DNA from: Rotaria macrura
Lineage: Eukaryota > Rotifera > Eurotatoria > Philodinida > Philodinidae
Reading direction: 5' to 3'
Assembly: GCA_900239685.1 (NCBI GenBank)
Contig: OENT01000022.1
Coordinates: 186,001-250,000 of the forward strand
DNA: 64,000 nucleotides
This document shows positions 48,366-61,008 of this stretch, piece after piece (the first letter of the stretch is position 1; each line of letters begins with the position of its first letter). Position numbers and translations under genes: made by a program. The notes under the pieces were generated by a model, which worked only from the letters and a program-made list of their open reading frames with translations, did not search any database and was not told the DNA's origin.

Positions 48366-51357
48366 ATGCATCTAGTCAGTAATAATTCGTCATCGATTCC
48401 ACCTGATAGTTGGAGACCACCATATGTTACATTAGACACAACGTAGGTTCTTGTTTTGTTCGCAGCAAAAAGTCTTGAAAGAAACGTGTTTTTTATTCGA
48501 TTTGATTAGTATGGGTAAATTGGTTGTTGAACTTTATTGGGACCATGCACCAAATACATGTAAAAATTTTGCTGAACTAGCTCGACGTGGATATTATAAT
48601 TCAACAAAATTTCATCGAGTTGTTAAAGATTTTATTGTACAAGGCGGAGATCCAACTGGAACAGGACGCGGAGGTTCATCAATCTATGGAAAATATTTCA
48701 ATGACGAAATTACAGCTGCATTAAAACATACCGGTAAATTTCATTTTTGAAAATTATTTCTTCTATTTTTCTCGAAAGGTTTAGTATGGAAAATAAGTTT
48801 ATCGCTAGTTTTATCGTGTTCGTTCTTTCTGAAACTTCAAATCATACATAAAGCAATCCTTAGAAAATATGAGAACTATTCATCTATAGTGCTTGATACA
48901 TTTTCGTGAGATCAATAAGGTGTTGTACTATTTTGCTGAATCTAAAATCAGTGTACATAATCTTAGGCCGTAAATATGTCTTCAGAGCCTAAATAAACCG
49001 GCCCAATTTGATCTCTAATTTCTTAATCAATGTCGTATGAGTTTCTTTTTACAATTGTTCAATTTAATGTTGAAATAAGTAAAGCTAAGTACCGTTCTTA
49101 TAAGGATATTTTTTGATGATACTCTGCTAAATTCCCTACAGAAGTAGTGATGGGTAATCCTATGGAGTCGATTGATGAATTTCTTTTCTCTCAGACTCTA
49201 CGTATAGAATTATATTTTTGTATAATGTTTCATTTCTGAAAACAACTGACGAAGAGCGCTTGAGAAATAGCAAAACAGAAAACAAGTGCCTAAATTGGAT
49301 TCTCTTTAAGAATTAAAACTAATAGCATTATCAAGAAGGCACGCATCAGCCTTCATGAAATATTTTTTCTTCTACTTTCTTCAAATTCGTCCGCGTATCT
49401 TTTTAATCCTCGTAATAAATAATATATTCGTTGAATATATCACTCATTGAATAATCTAAGGAATTCATTGATATGTAATGATATAGAATAGTAGTGATTA
49501 TATCATTCTTTTCAGTTTTCATTTCAATATAATAATTGCTCAACTTTGTTGCCGATGTCTATGTTGAAGACATAATATCCGGTATTTAAATAAAATTTTA
49601 TGAATATCGGATGTTACAGTAGTTTGTCAACATTTTGAATTTCGTATAGATCTCAATTTAGACAATAGATATTTAATTAAGCAAGATACGTAATGTAATT
49701 CTCTATAGATATGGATCTAGCTTAATTTGAAGTAATAGAAGAAAATGTGTTGTATCAGTTAAACAGTTGGACTATACGAATACTATCTCATTCTCATACG
49801 ACTTCTTCAAATATTCTGACTAGCTCGTGTTATACACAAGTGCTTGTTAAAATTAGTAACCATCAACAATACTATAAAAACCTAATAAAAAAATGTGCTA
49901 AGTATCCTAATGTAGAAAAATCGTTCTTGACAATATTCACATGACTCCTCTGATTTAATGGTCGTATCAAGTGTCTTTTGAACTTTAAATAAGAAGAGCG
50001 ACCCATTTTTTCAAAAAAATAATGTAAAATCAAAACTCAATTTAGACAACGGTCATGTTTTTCATTAGTAGTATATAGTTTTCTACCAAGGAATGATTGA
50101 GAGGAACTTTTGTGATTCTCAAAATATTGCTTGGCGATAGATGTTGCCTAATAGAAAGAATGAATGTTTAATATATAAACGATCGGTTCGAACCTTTCGA
50201 GAGCCATCTGACGCTCTAGTTTCTCAAAAAGGGGTAGTTGTTGTTCGCACAGAAGGAAATAATTTAATAAAAGAACGTGCTGAAAAGACATACGATCTAG
50301 TTGTATAATCATACTATTTGACTCACAAGAATGTTCAATTCTATTTTTCTTAAATTTGGTTAATTACTTGTTGGTAAAGGTTCAAATTGAAAATTCTTCA
50401 AGATTTTATCGTGAGTTTGAATTAAGATTCTTCACAATAAAGAATGTTACAAAGTCTATGTATCCTCCGGTATGTTTCGATGTTATTTAAGATGATTATT
50501 TACCGTGAAATATACTTCTTAATTTTTTTTCCTTTCATCAGAATAGTCATGAAAGGAAATATTTTACGTGTGAAGAATTTTACAGCATATTTACTAAACA
50601 TAGTTTCAAGATCAAGTGGTATATCTCTGTTCTGTGATATTAGTAAAATAGATGATGATGCAACTCTTATGGTTACATTCTTCAAATCCCCCAATCGTTC
50701 ATCAGTAGATAAAATATGCACCGACAATCTGGTTGAAACTTATTTAATAAATTTCGATGAATATTTGAATATTCTTTGAAGCCTTATGCATCAATTGAAT
50801 GATTCATTTGTTTACAAATTCTATTAATTTAGAAAAAAATTTCCACGATAGTTAAATTGAGTTGATAAATAATTAAAATAAAATAATCATTTAATTATAT
50901 AAATCAAATTACTATTGAATTATGTGTTTTTGCATCTTGAATAGATGAATTGTAAATACAGAACATGAAAATAAAATAGATTACATGTATACGTGAGTTG
51001 TTTTCTTAAATATTCAATAGTTTCGATGAATTCTATCATGAACGGTGCGGTTGATTAGGCTTTTATCAAATTTCATCGTACTGTCAATGAATAATATTGA
51101 ATAAATTAATTTCATTTATAGGTGCCGGTATCATATCGATGGCAAATGCTGGTCCAAATACAAATGGTTCTCAATTCTTTTTTACATTAGCTCCAGCTCA
51201 ATCTTTAGATAAATTGCATACAATATTTGGACGAATTCAGTCTGGCATTAATGTTCTGCAAAAAATCGCAACGATTCAAACAACTGATAATGATCGGCCA
51301 GTGGATGATATTACAATTCTTCGAGCTTATATTACGCCAAACGCAGCAGCAGAATGA
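48366..51357 (+). CDS. PPIL1: PPIL1, spliceosomal cyclophilin (peptidyl-prolyl isomerase), complete
   Basis: PPIL1 is a small cyclophilin that joins the activated spliceosome through SKIP/SNW1 and isomerises Xaa-Pro bonds. Three exons (48366-48442, 48510-48733, 51122-51357) give 178 residues. The IPPDSWRPPYV N-terminus and CKNFAELARRGYYN are signatures of PPIL1 rather than of other cyclophilins. Active-site residues are visible: Arg in KFHRVVKDF, Gln in VQGGDPTGTGRGG, and NTNGSQFFFTL. The position of cyclophilin A Trp121 (human PPIL1 QWLDGKH) reads QSLDKLH, so the Trp is replaced by Ser and the Gly by Leu. Intron 2 is very long for this locus (2388 nt) and carries a separate open frame at about 50540-50779. 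Lies 142 nt after TAF3. Confidence 0.96.
50540..50779 (+). pseudogene. Coding-like fragment inside PPIL1 intron 2, unidentified
   Basis: After an AG at about 50543 an 80-codon stretch reads MKGNILRVKNFTAYLLN and on to NLVETYLINFDEYLNIL, then a stop, with codon use like the recognised genes. About 300 bp upstream, 50190-50306 gives another open stretch with SQKGVVVVRTEGNNLIKE. I recognise neither. They may be exons of a small nested gene or remnants of an inserted copy. Confidence 0.3.
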
Positions 51358-53134
51358 TTCCATATTCTCTGTATAGGATCAGTTAGTATTTTTCTTTCTG
51401 TTTGTTTTCTTTTTGTCATGTCATACAAGATGTAATTGTTGTTCTTTGGAAATTATCGTTAAATATACAAGTTTGACAAGAAAAATAATATGTTTTCATT
51501 TAGATGAACTATGACGTTAAAAAGTCTTGGGACATAGTAATTTACTTGCTTTTTTAATTACTTAAGGACAGTTATTGAGAACTAAAAGCATTCAATTATT
51601 CCTTCTAGTAGAATTCTATTCTGACATCTGATTGAGCACTATTATTAAGATGTCTCGATTAGCTCGAAAAAACAATCGGCTGTATAATAGAAATGAAGTT
51701 TATCAAATCTAATAATTTCAACATACTTTGATGTGCCGATTTCCAAGTACAAATCCAATTTTTGGTAACATCTTCGTATCATTTTTACAAATGATATGAA
51801 ATGTTTTTCTATGTTTTGTAAGATAAATTTGAAATAAAGATCTTGCCACTAGTATCAATTTGCATAAAAACAAATCAATCAATGGCAATGGATAGACTTT
51901 AAGCGATACCAGATTTCATTGATATTGTTGTGAGATCCAGTACTTTTAAAACAAAATCTTCACCGAAAAAAATCATTAGATGTTTATCTTTCTGATAAAA
52001 TTTATCAGTCGTAGTTCAATCTTATACAGGAAACAACATCGAAGTGTTAAATCAATAATAGGAGAAGAATTTCAGCTTTGAACAACTATTGCTAGTTGAG
52101 TTGGGTGTAGTTTAGCTGTTAAAAAATGTGTGCATATGTCGTCTCCAGATTAGTACGTTGTACGTCGAACTCTTCAAAAGATAATAGGAGAATATAATTT
52201 AAAAAATGAAGTCATCTTTTTGTGTCTTTTTATTCGTTGAGGTACGTACGGTCTAAAGACGATGATCATTCAAATAAAAATTTTTAAATCAGAATTCTAT
52301 TTTTATTTATGTCTTTGTCAAAAAGATTTTAATCTGTCGTTTTTCTTTATTTTACTTTGGATCCATGTCATTGTGATGTGTGCTTCACGAAATACTTATT
52401 TCTGATGAGACAAGACAATGAATATGATTAGAAATCGACATCAAGGTAAAGAATAAGTAAAAGCACACACCTAGTGTTCTACTGAAGATCTTTTCATGTG
52501 AACAAGTGACATTGATTAAATATTTCATTCACAAAGAAATCTTGACATGTTTTTCACAAAATAGAATACATGTTTCTTTAACGTCGATTCTTTATGAATA
52601 TGTTGAGAAGAGCATCGATGATGAATGACTTCCCAATCTATTTATTCAAGTTATGTTTCTTTTTGTATTCCAATTGGTACGTTTTTTGTCTGATTATATA
52701 AAGAAAAAAAGACTCATTCATGTCTACACGTATTACTCATTGTTAAAGGAAACGGTTTAAACAATGGTTCTCGGAAGCAAAACAAGAATCAGTACAAAAT
52801 TTTACTGCTTTTCATCCAACTTTCTATTCAAGCTATGTTTTTTTTGGTATGACGTTAAATGACGTAGATTTTTTTTAGTCGCGTGTTTATTTTCGTTACC
52901 ATAAAATATTTCCATAAGTTACGGATTATTCAAAAGAAAACAGTTTCATTTTTGGAATCATCTTTCAACAAAATGCCAGCAGTACATCGAATTTCAATTT
53001 TATAGACCAGACTTATCAAAATAACTGAGTCTAAAGTTAGTTTCCTAAAGAAAGGTCCTAGTACTATACACTGCTTTCTGCATTGAGAATAAGTGTCTGA
53101 TGTTGATTTATAAGACTTATGTATCTTATATCAA

Positions 53135-53157
53135 TTATATATATATATATATATATA
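53135..53157. repeat. Short (TA)n microsatellite
   Basis: About eleven TA units in the PPIL1-GPCR spacer. Confidence 0.8.
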
Positions 53158-54130
53158 CAAGCATAAATCTTTGCTCGTGATCTTTTTATTATTCCCAACG
53201 ATTGATAGTAGATTTATGAATTATGTTTGATACGTGTATACTGCTTCAATTGATACAACTGCTCAAGGGAATATCATTGTCAAAATATTTATGTAAAGAC
53301 AGATTTTTCTAATCATAGAATCATTGATAATTACCATAAAAGAAAAAGCACTATTGCCTTTCCATAATAAGATGTCTTCTTGGAATGTGGTGACGTTAGA
53401 TGTCATCCTCCCACCTATTTCGGCGAAATTTTCATTTTTCGCTCAAGAAAGACAATCGTTCTGTTTGTTTATTAAAACAAAATTAGCATGTTTCACATGC
53501 GAAAAAAAATATATATGTACTCAATCATTGGTTTAACAATGTTTTCTACGCTTGCATAAACTTATTTTCTTCGTGACATCAATGATAGTATCGTATCTTA
53601 TGAGTTCTGTTTTGGATCTATAATATTCTATGTAAAATGTTAGAAATAAACATTCTATACTTCATATACCCTACATATATCTTAGCAGTATTGTTATGTG
53701 ACAAAGCATTAATAGGTAATGAATTTCCTCATCCGATTGAGCCGTTCTAAAAGCCAAATCTAAATCATGAGATCTTTGTACGTCAGTAGTAACTATAATT
53801 GAGTACTTTTTCTAAAAAAATTCTGCTTCTCTTCGATTCTGTTCGAGGAACAGATGTTCCTTCTTTATTAATTTTGTAAAGTTAAAAATATTCTAATGTA
53901 ATACGATATTTGTCGATTTGAAATGAAAGAAAAAAATATATATAGTTTTGTCCTCTTGTCTAATAGTGCAGTCGATAGATTCGATGTCAACTTTGTTGTT
54001 GTCGCTTTCTTTTTCTCTTCATATTTATACACATACAATATTTAATTATTAGTCTTATTTTTGTTAGTTCTTCTTGTATATTTTTCGACATATACGCTTA
54101 TGTATGTAAACACAGACTGTTTTTAACAAT

Positions 54131-54226
54131 AGGAAAATAGATGAAGACGATGATGGAATAATCGAAAAACTATTGTTCTCGTTTGTAAAGAAAATGGAAG
54201 ATTTCGGAACTAGTCCCACTCCAAGT
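54131..54226 (+). other. Possible orphan exon
   Basis: Between an acceptor-like TTTTTAACAATAG and a donor GTAACA lies an open stretch reading KIDEDDDGIIEKLLFSFV and then KKMEDFGTSPTPS. Its codon use resembles exons. No partner exon with matching phase was found. It could be a 5' exon of the GPCR, a remnant, or chance. Confidence 0.25.
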
Positions 54227-54935
54227 AACATTTTTCTTCATTTCGTCATTTGAGATTACGCTGAAATTCCTTTTTTTATGAGTGCAATTACGCATTAAAT
54301 GACATGCTTTTTCTTCTAATAGACTTTTACTAGACTTTTTTTTATGATGATTAGTTTATGCTTTTTGGAAAATGATTCCCCATAAAAATAATCATCTTCG
54401 GGTCATTTTAATTAATTAGACGACAAAATATAAACAGATACTTTTAGATATGGAGCATTGACAGTATAAGACAGAAAGAAAGCATATCATCGATCCTTAT
54501 CAACCAGAATGACATCGAATAATCATCAATGTACGAGAAACAACCAAACAATTCTTTAATCATCTCCCTCGATTTCGTGTTTAATGCAAACGGGGTCATA
54601 CTTAAATATTAGCAAATGATATGAATTCATATGAACGAGAATAAGAAAAATGAGCAGAGCTGAGAGGAAAAGAAAAATCGAAATTTACAGATGAAGGAGA
54701 AGCAACGAGCTGTTATTATTGTAATAGCTCCTTTTCTATTTTCTGTTAGAAAGCTGAAAAAGAAAGGAAACAACGCATTTGACATAGCCAGAGTCTTTTT
54801 TCAAACAAGCATCGACACACAGACACATACTTATTACTACTAGATCTATCTTATAATTTACACATTCATCCTTCTAGGTGATGTTTTCTCCTATTGATTG
54901 ATCTAAAATTATTTTGAACTAACAAAGAACAAAGA

Positions 54936-56826
54936 ATGAATTGCGCAGCAGAACTACAAAGAAAAAATTATTCTGCGTCAATCTTGAATCAGGCCATGGA
55001 TGATGATGCAGGATCATGGTGGTGGTGGACTAATGTTATTGGTAAGAACATTTAACTGAATCAGTTATTTTTTAGTCTAGTTTTTTGTTAGATAGAATAT
55101 ATATATATATCATTATTTTCCAATATAGTTTTTGATGAATAAATCAAAATTGTCTGCCATTTCTATGACAATCATTTGATTGATTTTAGAATAATAGACA
55201 TTCTATATTCATTAACAAGTAGAAAACAAATCCACTGAAAAAGATCTCATAGATAAAAAATAAAAATGAATATCAATTGTCGGTTTTTTTATTCAAACAG
55301 TAGTAGTCAAAAATATAAATTTTGTTTGCATAGAATTCAAAAAAAGGAAACAATGAAGAAAAATCTTCTCGATATATTTACATTTTGAATTGATTTTTCG
55401 TCCGATCATCTTTATAATAATCTGCCAAAATATGTTATTAGTTGAATCAACAACACCATATATTTTCATAGCGTGATCCTTTATATTATAATTCTATTAA
55501 AAAGCATAGTATTGTCTTCTCTTCTCTAAACTAATTTAACATATTTGAATGAGATCTCATGATATCTATTAAACTCCTCTAAAACAAATTAATTTGTAAT
55601 AGGTACGCTCTTATTTGGCACGATTGGTATAATTGGTAATATAATATGCTTCTCGGTTGTATGCCGTTTTGCACTACCACAACATTCATTTGTCGAATAT
55701 CTTCGATCACTAGCTGTATTCGACTTTTTATCTCTATTATTTGAATGTATTCAAGCATTACATGATTTATTTGTATATTTATTTTCAATATATCTTTTAA
55801 AATTTCGTTCATCTATTCTTTGTAAACTTTATGAGTATTCGAATCATGTAATTATATTACTCGCTTGTTGGATCATTGTTGCATTAACATTCGATCGATT
55901 AATACTTGTTTGTGATCCATGGGCAAAGAGGTGGCCAAATCTATCACGTCGCATTTGTAATTCACAATGTGCAAAAAGAATAATTTTGATACTAATTCTA
56001 ATTTCACTTTTTATTAATATTCCCCATCTATTATATCAAGAATGGATTTGCCGAAAACCTGGTTATCAACATAGTGCTGCTTTTACTGGAAAATCAAATT
56101 TTAACGAAACACGAACATGGAATGTATCAAATAACCTCATTTGTCAATGTCGAACATCACCATATCTAAGTCGTCTTGCACTTTTATTTTATATTAAATG
56201 GAAAATCTATGTTTTTCATTTATTGTGTTATACATTGATACCAGCTATCATTCTAATTGCTAGCAATACAGGTTAGTTCTATTGATTTTCTTTAGCATTC
56301 CTAACTTTTGAAGTTATTACTTGTAGCAATATTGAAACGTGTTCATAGTCATCGTAAAATAGTTGGACAAAAAAATGAACATCTACGATCAAAATTAACT
56401 CGAACATTAACAATGGTATCAATCATTTTTCTAGTATTGTATTTTCCTCATGCTATTGTGCAAACATTAACGATATTAATATTTCCAAAATATCATATTC
56501 AATGTGATATTCGATCATTAATAACAATACGTATATTAAAACGTTTAAGTGAATTACTAAACATAGCTGCATTGGGCATCAATTTTTTCTTATACATATT
56601 AGGTGTCAATCATTATCGTTCGGCAGCAATACAGATGTTAGGCTTACATCATTTTGATATATTTTTACCATATCTCACTGTTGAACATCGAAATTCATAT
56701 GTATCAACAGTTACGAATTCCAGCAAACAAACTCGAAGAAATATTCGTGGCAATAGTTCAACTATGAAATTATTAAAAATCGAAAATACGAATACAGCTC
56801 AACTATCTCCGAATCTATCGCGATAA
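54936..56826 (+). CDS. Orphan class A (rhodopsin-like) G-protein-coupled receptor
   Basis: Three exons (54936-55041, 55603-56271, 56327-56826) give 424 residues. Seven hydrophobic spans are visible. TM1 has GIIGNIICF (Asn1.50). TM2 has LAVFD (Asp2.50). TM3 follows a Cys in ILCKLYEYSN and ends in FDRLILV in place of E/DRY. The second extracellular loop has a Cys (NLICQCRTSP) for the usual disulphide. TM5 lies around HLLCYTLIPAIILIASN, TM6 around IIFLVLYFPHAIVQTL, without the usual CWxP. TM7 has LGINFFLYIL in place of NPxxY. The short extracellular N-terminus has one N-glycosylation site (NYS). The tail is Ser/Thr/Lys-rich. It resembles the divergent peptide-receptor-like GPCRs expanded in rotifers; the ligand cannot be predicted. 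The start is the first ATG in frame, shortly after AAAG. Confidence 0.88.
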
Positions 56827-59007
56827 TTCTTTTTTCTTTTCTGTGATAGTATCCGTCTATAATCAATCATATATATGTCTTGTAAAAAAATGTAAGATGA
56901 AGATAAAGAAAAAAATGTCAAAGGTTCTTCAGACTTATCGAGTTCGATATAAATTTATCAGACAGACATTTTCTCATTCTTAAATGCTAGAAGTACTCAT
57001 GTCGCTCAAAATAAATATTGAAAATTATTTGCTTCTTAACAAGTGTACCAAATATCAAGACACAATCGGAATTGTGTATGCCATCAAAATAAAAAGCAAA
57101 CAAACAAGTACTCGAACTATGAATTGAAGTTTTTTTTCTCATTATTATCTCTACTTTCTTTATAGAAAGATGTTTCTCTGATCTAACATTATCGTTTATT
57201 TAATTATATGTGACGAGGAAAACGAACGTAAATGAAACAGTGCTCGATATGTCTTAGTTGATTGATGTTGTATTTTGTTATTCTTCACTTGATGAAAAGA
57301 TCAGAAATTTTCAACAGATAATTCAATGAGTTAGACTCGTCATCGACTTGATAATTGATTTTAAACAGGAAATTTCTCGTCAACAGTAGATCATCGATGT
57401 GTAGTTCACATCAAATGATAAGTTCAATTGATTATCTGCAGATCGATAATTTTGTTGAAAATAGTCAAATTTTCCAATAGTTCAAATTAGCAATGAACCG
57501 GCAGAACTTGTTCAGAATAACATACGGCGCTGACCAGCAGGCATTTAAATTCTTTTCAATAAAAGCATAAGACCCACGTTAGACATCAATCTTCAAAACT
57601 TTTGCTTGCTTATTCCAAATATTTCATCAAAGAAGGTTTGTTAAATCGCAAACTAAGTACAACTTTTTCATTGATATTGTACACTATCATTACCAGTAGG
57701 CAGCACGTGCATCGAAATATTTTCAAATTTGATGTTCGTGACGATCACCCTAATACTGATTGATATTACAGTGTACATTAAGGTATCAAATTTTGCAAAT
57801 GAAATGATTTTGAGCAATGAGTTTTTGCTACAATTTATCGCGGATTCATTAGTTCGAAAATACAACAATGCTATATGTATGTCTGATGAATATAGAAATC
57901 AAGAAGAATTCTTTTCATTGATCGATGGCAACGAATAGGCAAGCGGAAGAATCTAAACAATGAAAAATTCTATGATGAAACAAAAAGATTCGTGCATGAT
58001 TACTACAGTGATTAACAGGAAAAGTACGATTGATTGATAAGTCTATTCGATTATTCTTCTAATGTTCAGGAAAAGAAAAAAGAGCTCATACTGGGAGAGA
58101 AGTATGTTAGATCGCCATGACTGGGAATTGTACGGAAAAAGTCCCGTCGATCGTAACTGCGTGTTGTTCTTCCTGTTCAAAATATTACCAAGGGCAATGA
58201 TGATAAATAATATTGTTCTGATGCAACATAAAATCGTGTATTGATTTTAATTAGTCTTTTGCGAGTACAACGGGAGTCCATCGTAGAACTAAGTGTTTTC
58301 AGTGTAAATTGTTCACTCATTCAGAATGATATTTTCAATCGTTGTTACTTCAAAAATGTTTCGAAGATCAATTAATAGGCACAGATTTCGTTCAAAGTTT
58401 TCAATTAGAAACAGATTCTATAAAATTTTATTTTGATACTATCTCTATTAAAATAATAATATTGAGCATATGAATATAAATTTATGCTCTTTTCTTCTCC
58501 AATGAGTCTTCAAATAAGAATTCTGCTTTCTTATTTTATTGCTATCGTTTCTTTAGCTTTAAATATTAAAAAAATGTTGTCGATCATGAAAGAAGAAAAC
58601 CACGATGAATCTGATAGATCATACAAGTAAAATCTGATGCTTTTTTCCATTGTTAGTCATGCGTAAATCGTCATACATTAAATTTCCCTATGAAGATTAT
58701 CGTAAAAGTGTGTTTGAGTGACATCTATAAACAAAGACTCTGCGAAAGTTTTATTGTTGTCTTTAATTTATCAATCAATCACTTTTAGAAAAACTCAAGA
58801 TAAAAACTAAACATGATTTGTATCATTTTGTATACGTACATATGAGTCAAAACGACCGATAATTGGTAGTTACATGAACCTTTTGAAAAAAACATCACTG
58901 AGCAAGCGAAAGAGATTGAGCAGCAAAGAAAGGAAGAAGAATAGGGAGGAGCATGGAAACAAATTTTAAATCAAATTCATAAAAACTAAATATTATTTAC
59001 TTTTAGA
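56827..59007. other. Intergenic region, nothing recognised
   Basis: Between the GPCR and MINDY3. Frames of 60-70 codons at 57729-57938 and 58062-58244 lack domains and splice context. A T-rich tract ending in TTACTTTTAG at 59006 is an acceptor one base before the MINDY3 ATG. Confidence 0.5.
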
Positions 59008-61008
59008 ATGGTAACAAATATAAATGCTTCATCAAATGAAATGATACGATTTCCAAATGAATTAATAAAAATTGTTTGGGGAGATGAAATACAACAGTCA
59101 ATATTTGAACGTTGGTCACAACCATTTGAATTTTCAATCGATGAACCATCGGCATTAATGCAATATGAGGGTGGTCCCTGTTCTGTTTTGACGACTGTTC
59201 AAGCACATTTGTTAAATGAATTAATATTTTGTAGACGCTGTCAAACAGATTGGCGTCAAGCATCAGCAGATGAAATAAATTTACATTTCCTAAATGCTCT
59301 TGTTTCCATTCTTCATTTATTATCATCGTCAAATACAAAAATCTATTTAGCTAATTTCGATTGTGAAAAAACAATAAATGCGTTAACAGTACAACAATTC
59401 CATGAACAAATTCAATTCACACAGTGTCAATCGAACATCGATTTAAAGCAACAGATTTTTTCTCGATTGCAAATGTGGAAAAGTTCCTATGGTGTTTTAC
59501 TTTTCCTTTATTCATGTTTAATGACGAAAACAATTGATCTACTAAAAAAAGAAATCGACGATGAGACATCATTACCATTGATTGATATCGAACATGGGCA
59601 TGGAAGCCAGTGTCTTACGAATCTGTTAATAACTGGTTTAGCTACACCACATTGTTTTGACGGTGACAAAGATGTATCTGGTTTAAAATTATATGGAATA
59701 CATCAACAAGCATCGATTGGATTTTTATCATCCCTAGAAATGTATCGTTTAATGGAAGTCGGATGGTATTTAAAAAATCCTAAAAGTCCAATTTGGATTC
59801 TTGGATCTGAAACACATTTAACTGTTATATTTTCACGCGAACAAGCACTTGTTGAGCAAGAAAATGAAACACCAATGAAAAAAGCATTAAAAAGTGAGTC
59901 GAACACTTGTTAAAATAAATGTACAATTTCATGTTCAAATTAATTCAAACTTTTTTCTCTTTGGAAAACTAAAGTCAGATTTTCGTTTTCAGATTTCAAT
60001 ACTGTTCATCAATCATCAAGCAAAACAGTTAGAAATAAAATTCCTAAGGTTCAAATGCTAAGATATATAATGTTATTGAGCATATCCTATGCTATTAGAA
60101 GATAATTTCCTTTTTACTATGTAATGTATGAAGAGTGACATTCTCATATGAACTTGACTTGCTCTAGGGTAATTCAATGAACAAGAAATAGCTATTTCAA
60201 ATATTGGCGCTTTATCAATAGTGACATAGCGCCGTACTAAGGAAATGCACTAGATTAAAAGATGTGTGAACCCAGAAACATTTCATGCAGCTCTCTTAAC
60301 TAAATTTTCAACATTGTCATGAGTTAATTCTAAAATGGACAATGCACTACTGATCATGTTTATAACAAGAAATTTTTTTTCAACTGAAGTCTTACGAATA
60401 AATACTTCGTATGCTTGCTGTTTTTTAAATTTTGAAAGAAATCCAAAATTAACTATTCTAATTTTCATGATGTTTAGTATTTCATAAGTATGATACAGAA
60501 CGAAATGGTTTCATATCGAATTCACTTCTCGAACAAGTAATTAATGAAATAAATGGTTTATCAATAATACAAATAAGTTCTACAATAACACAATTAAAAC
60601 AACGTATGGATCCAGATAATTTGCAAATAATAACTGAATCATCGTTTATACAAGAATTATTTTCTAAAGAGAAATATAAAAACCTAAATGATGAACAACT
60701 TGGATTATCAAATGGAAAACCATTTGTTATATATCATTACAATGGGCTTCCACGTTCAAATAAAGATAAAAAAGTACGCTATGCTTCTGCTCAAGCTGTT
60801 TTATCAGATTATGGTTATGGAAATGATACACCAGCTTCAGCTGTTGCGCCGGTTCAACCAGGTATTCCTATGCTTTATTTTTAATTAGTTTTTCTTTTCA
60901 TATCTTCGTTTATTAGGAACTTATCTGCCAATAACAGGTGTTTTAAGAACGAAATGGCCAACGATTGAATTAAAATGGGATGATGATCTTAAACCATCAC
61001 TAAACTAG
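59008..61008 (+). CDS. MINDY3: MINDY3 (FAM188A), Lys48-specific deubiquitinase, complete
   Basis: MINDY-family cysteine proteases trim Lys48-linked ubiquitin chains. Three exons (59008-59893, 60478-60861, 60917-61008) give 453 residues, close to human MINDY3 (445). The catalytic Cys is C58 in QYEGGPCSVLTTVQA and the catalytic His is H270 in ILGSETHLTVIFS. Also conserved are YGVLLFLYSCLMTK, IEHGHGSQCLTNLLITG and SGLKLYGIHQQASIGFL. An EF-hand-like loop follows (FHKYDTERNGFI, about 297-308) and the C-terminus has VIYHYNGLPRSN and LRTKWPTIELKWDDD. An acceptor ends one base before the ATG, so the leader is either trans-spliced or from an unseen 5'UTR exon. Intron 1 is 584 nt. Confidence 0.96.

Larger units (their letters stand above)
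51358..54935. other. Intergenic region between PPIL1 and the GPCR
   Basis: Contains a (TA)n tract at about 53135-53157 and a possible orphan exon at 54131-54226 listed separately. A 70-codon frame at 53324-53536 has no recognisable domain. No transposon or RNA gene seen. Confidence 0.5.
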
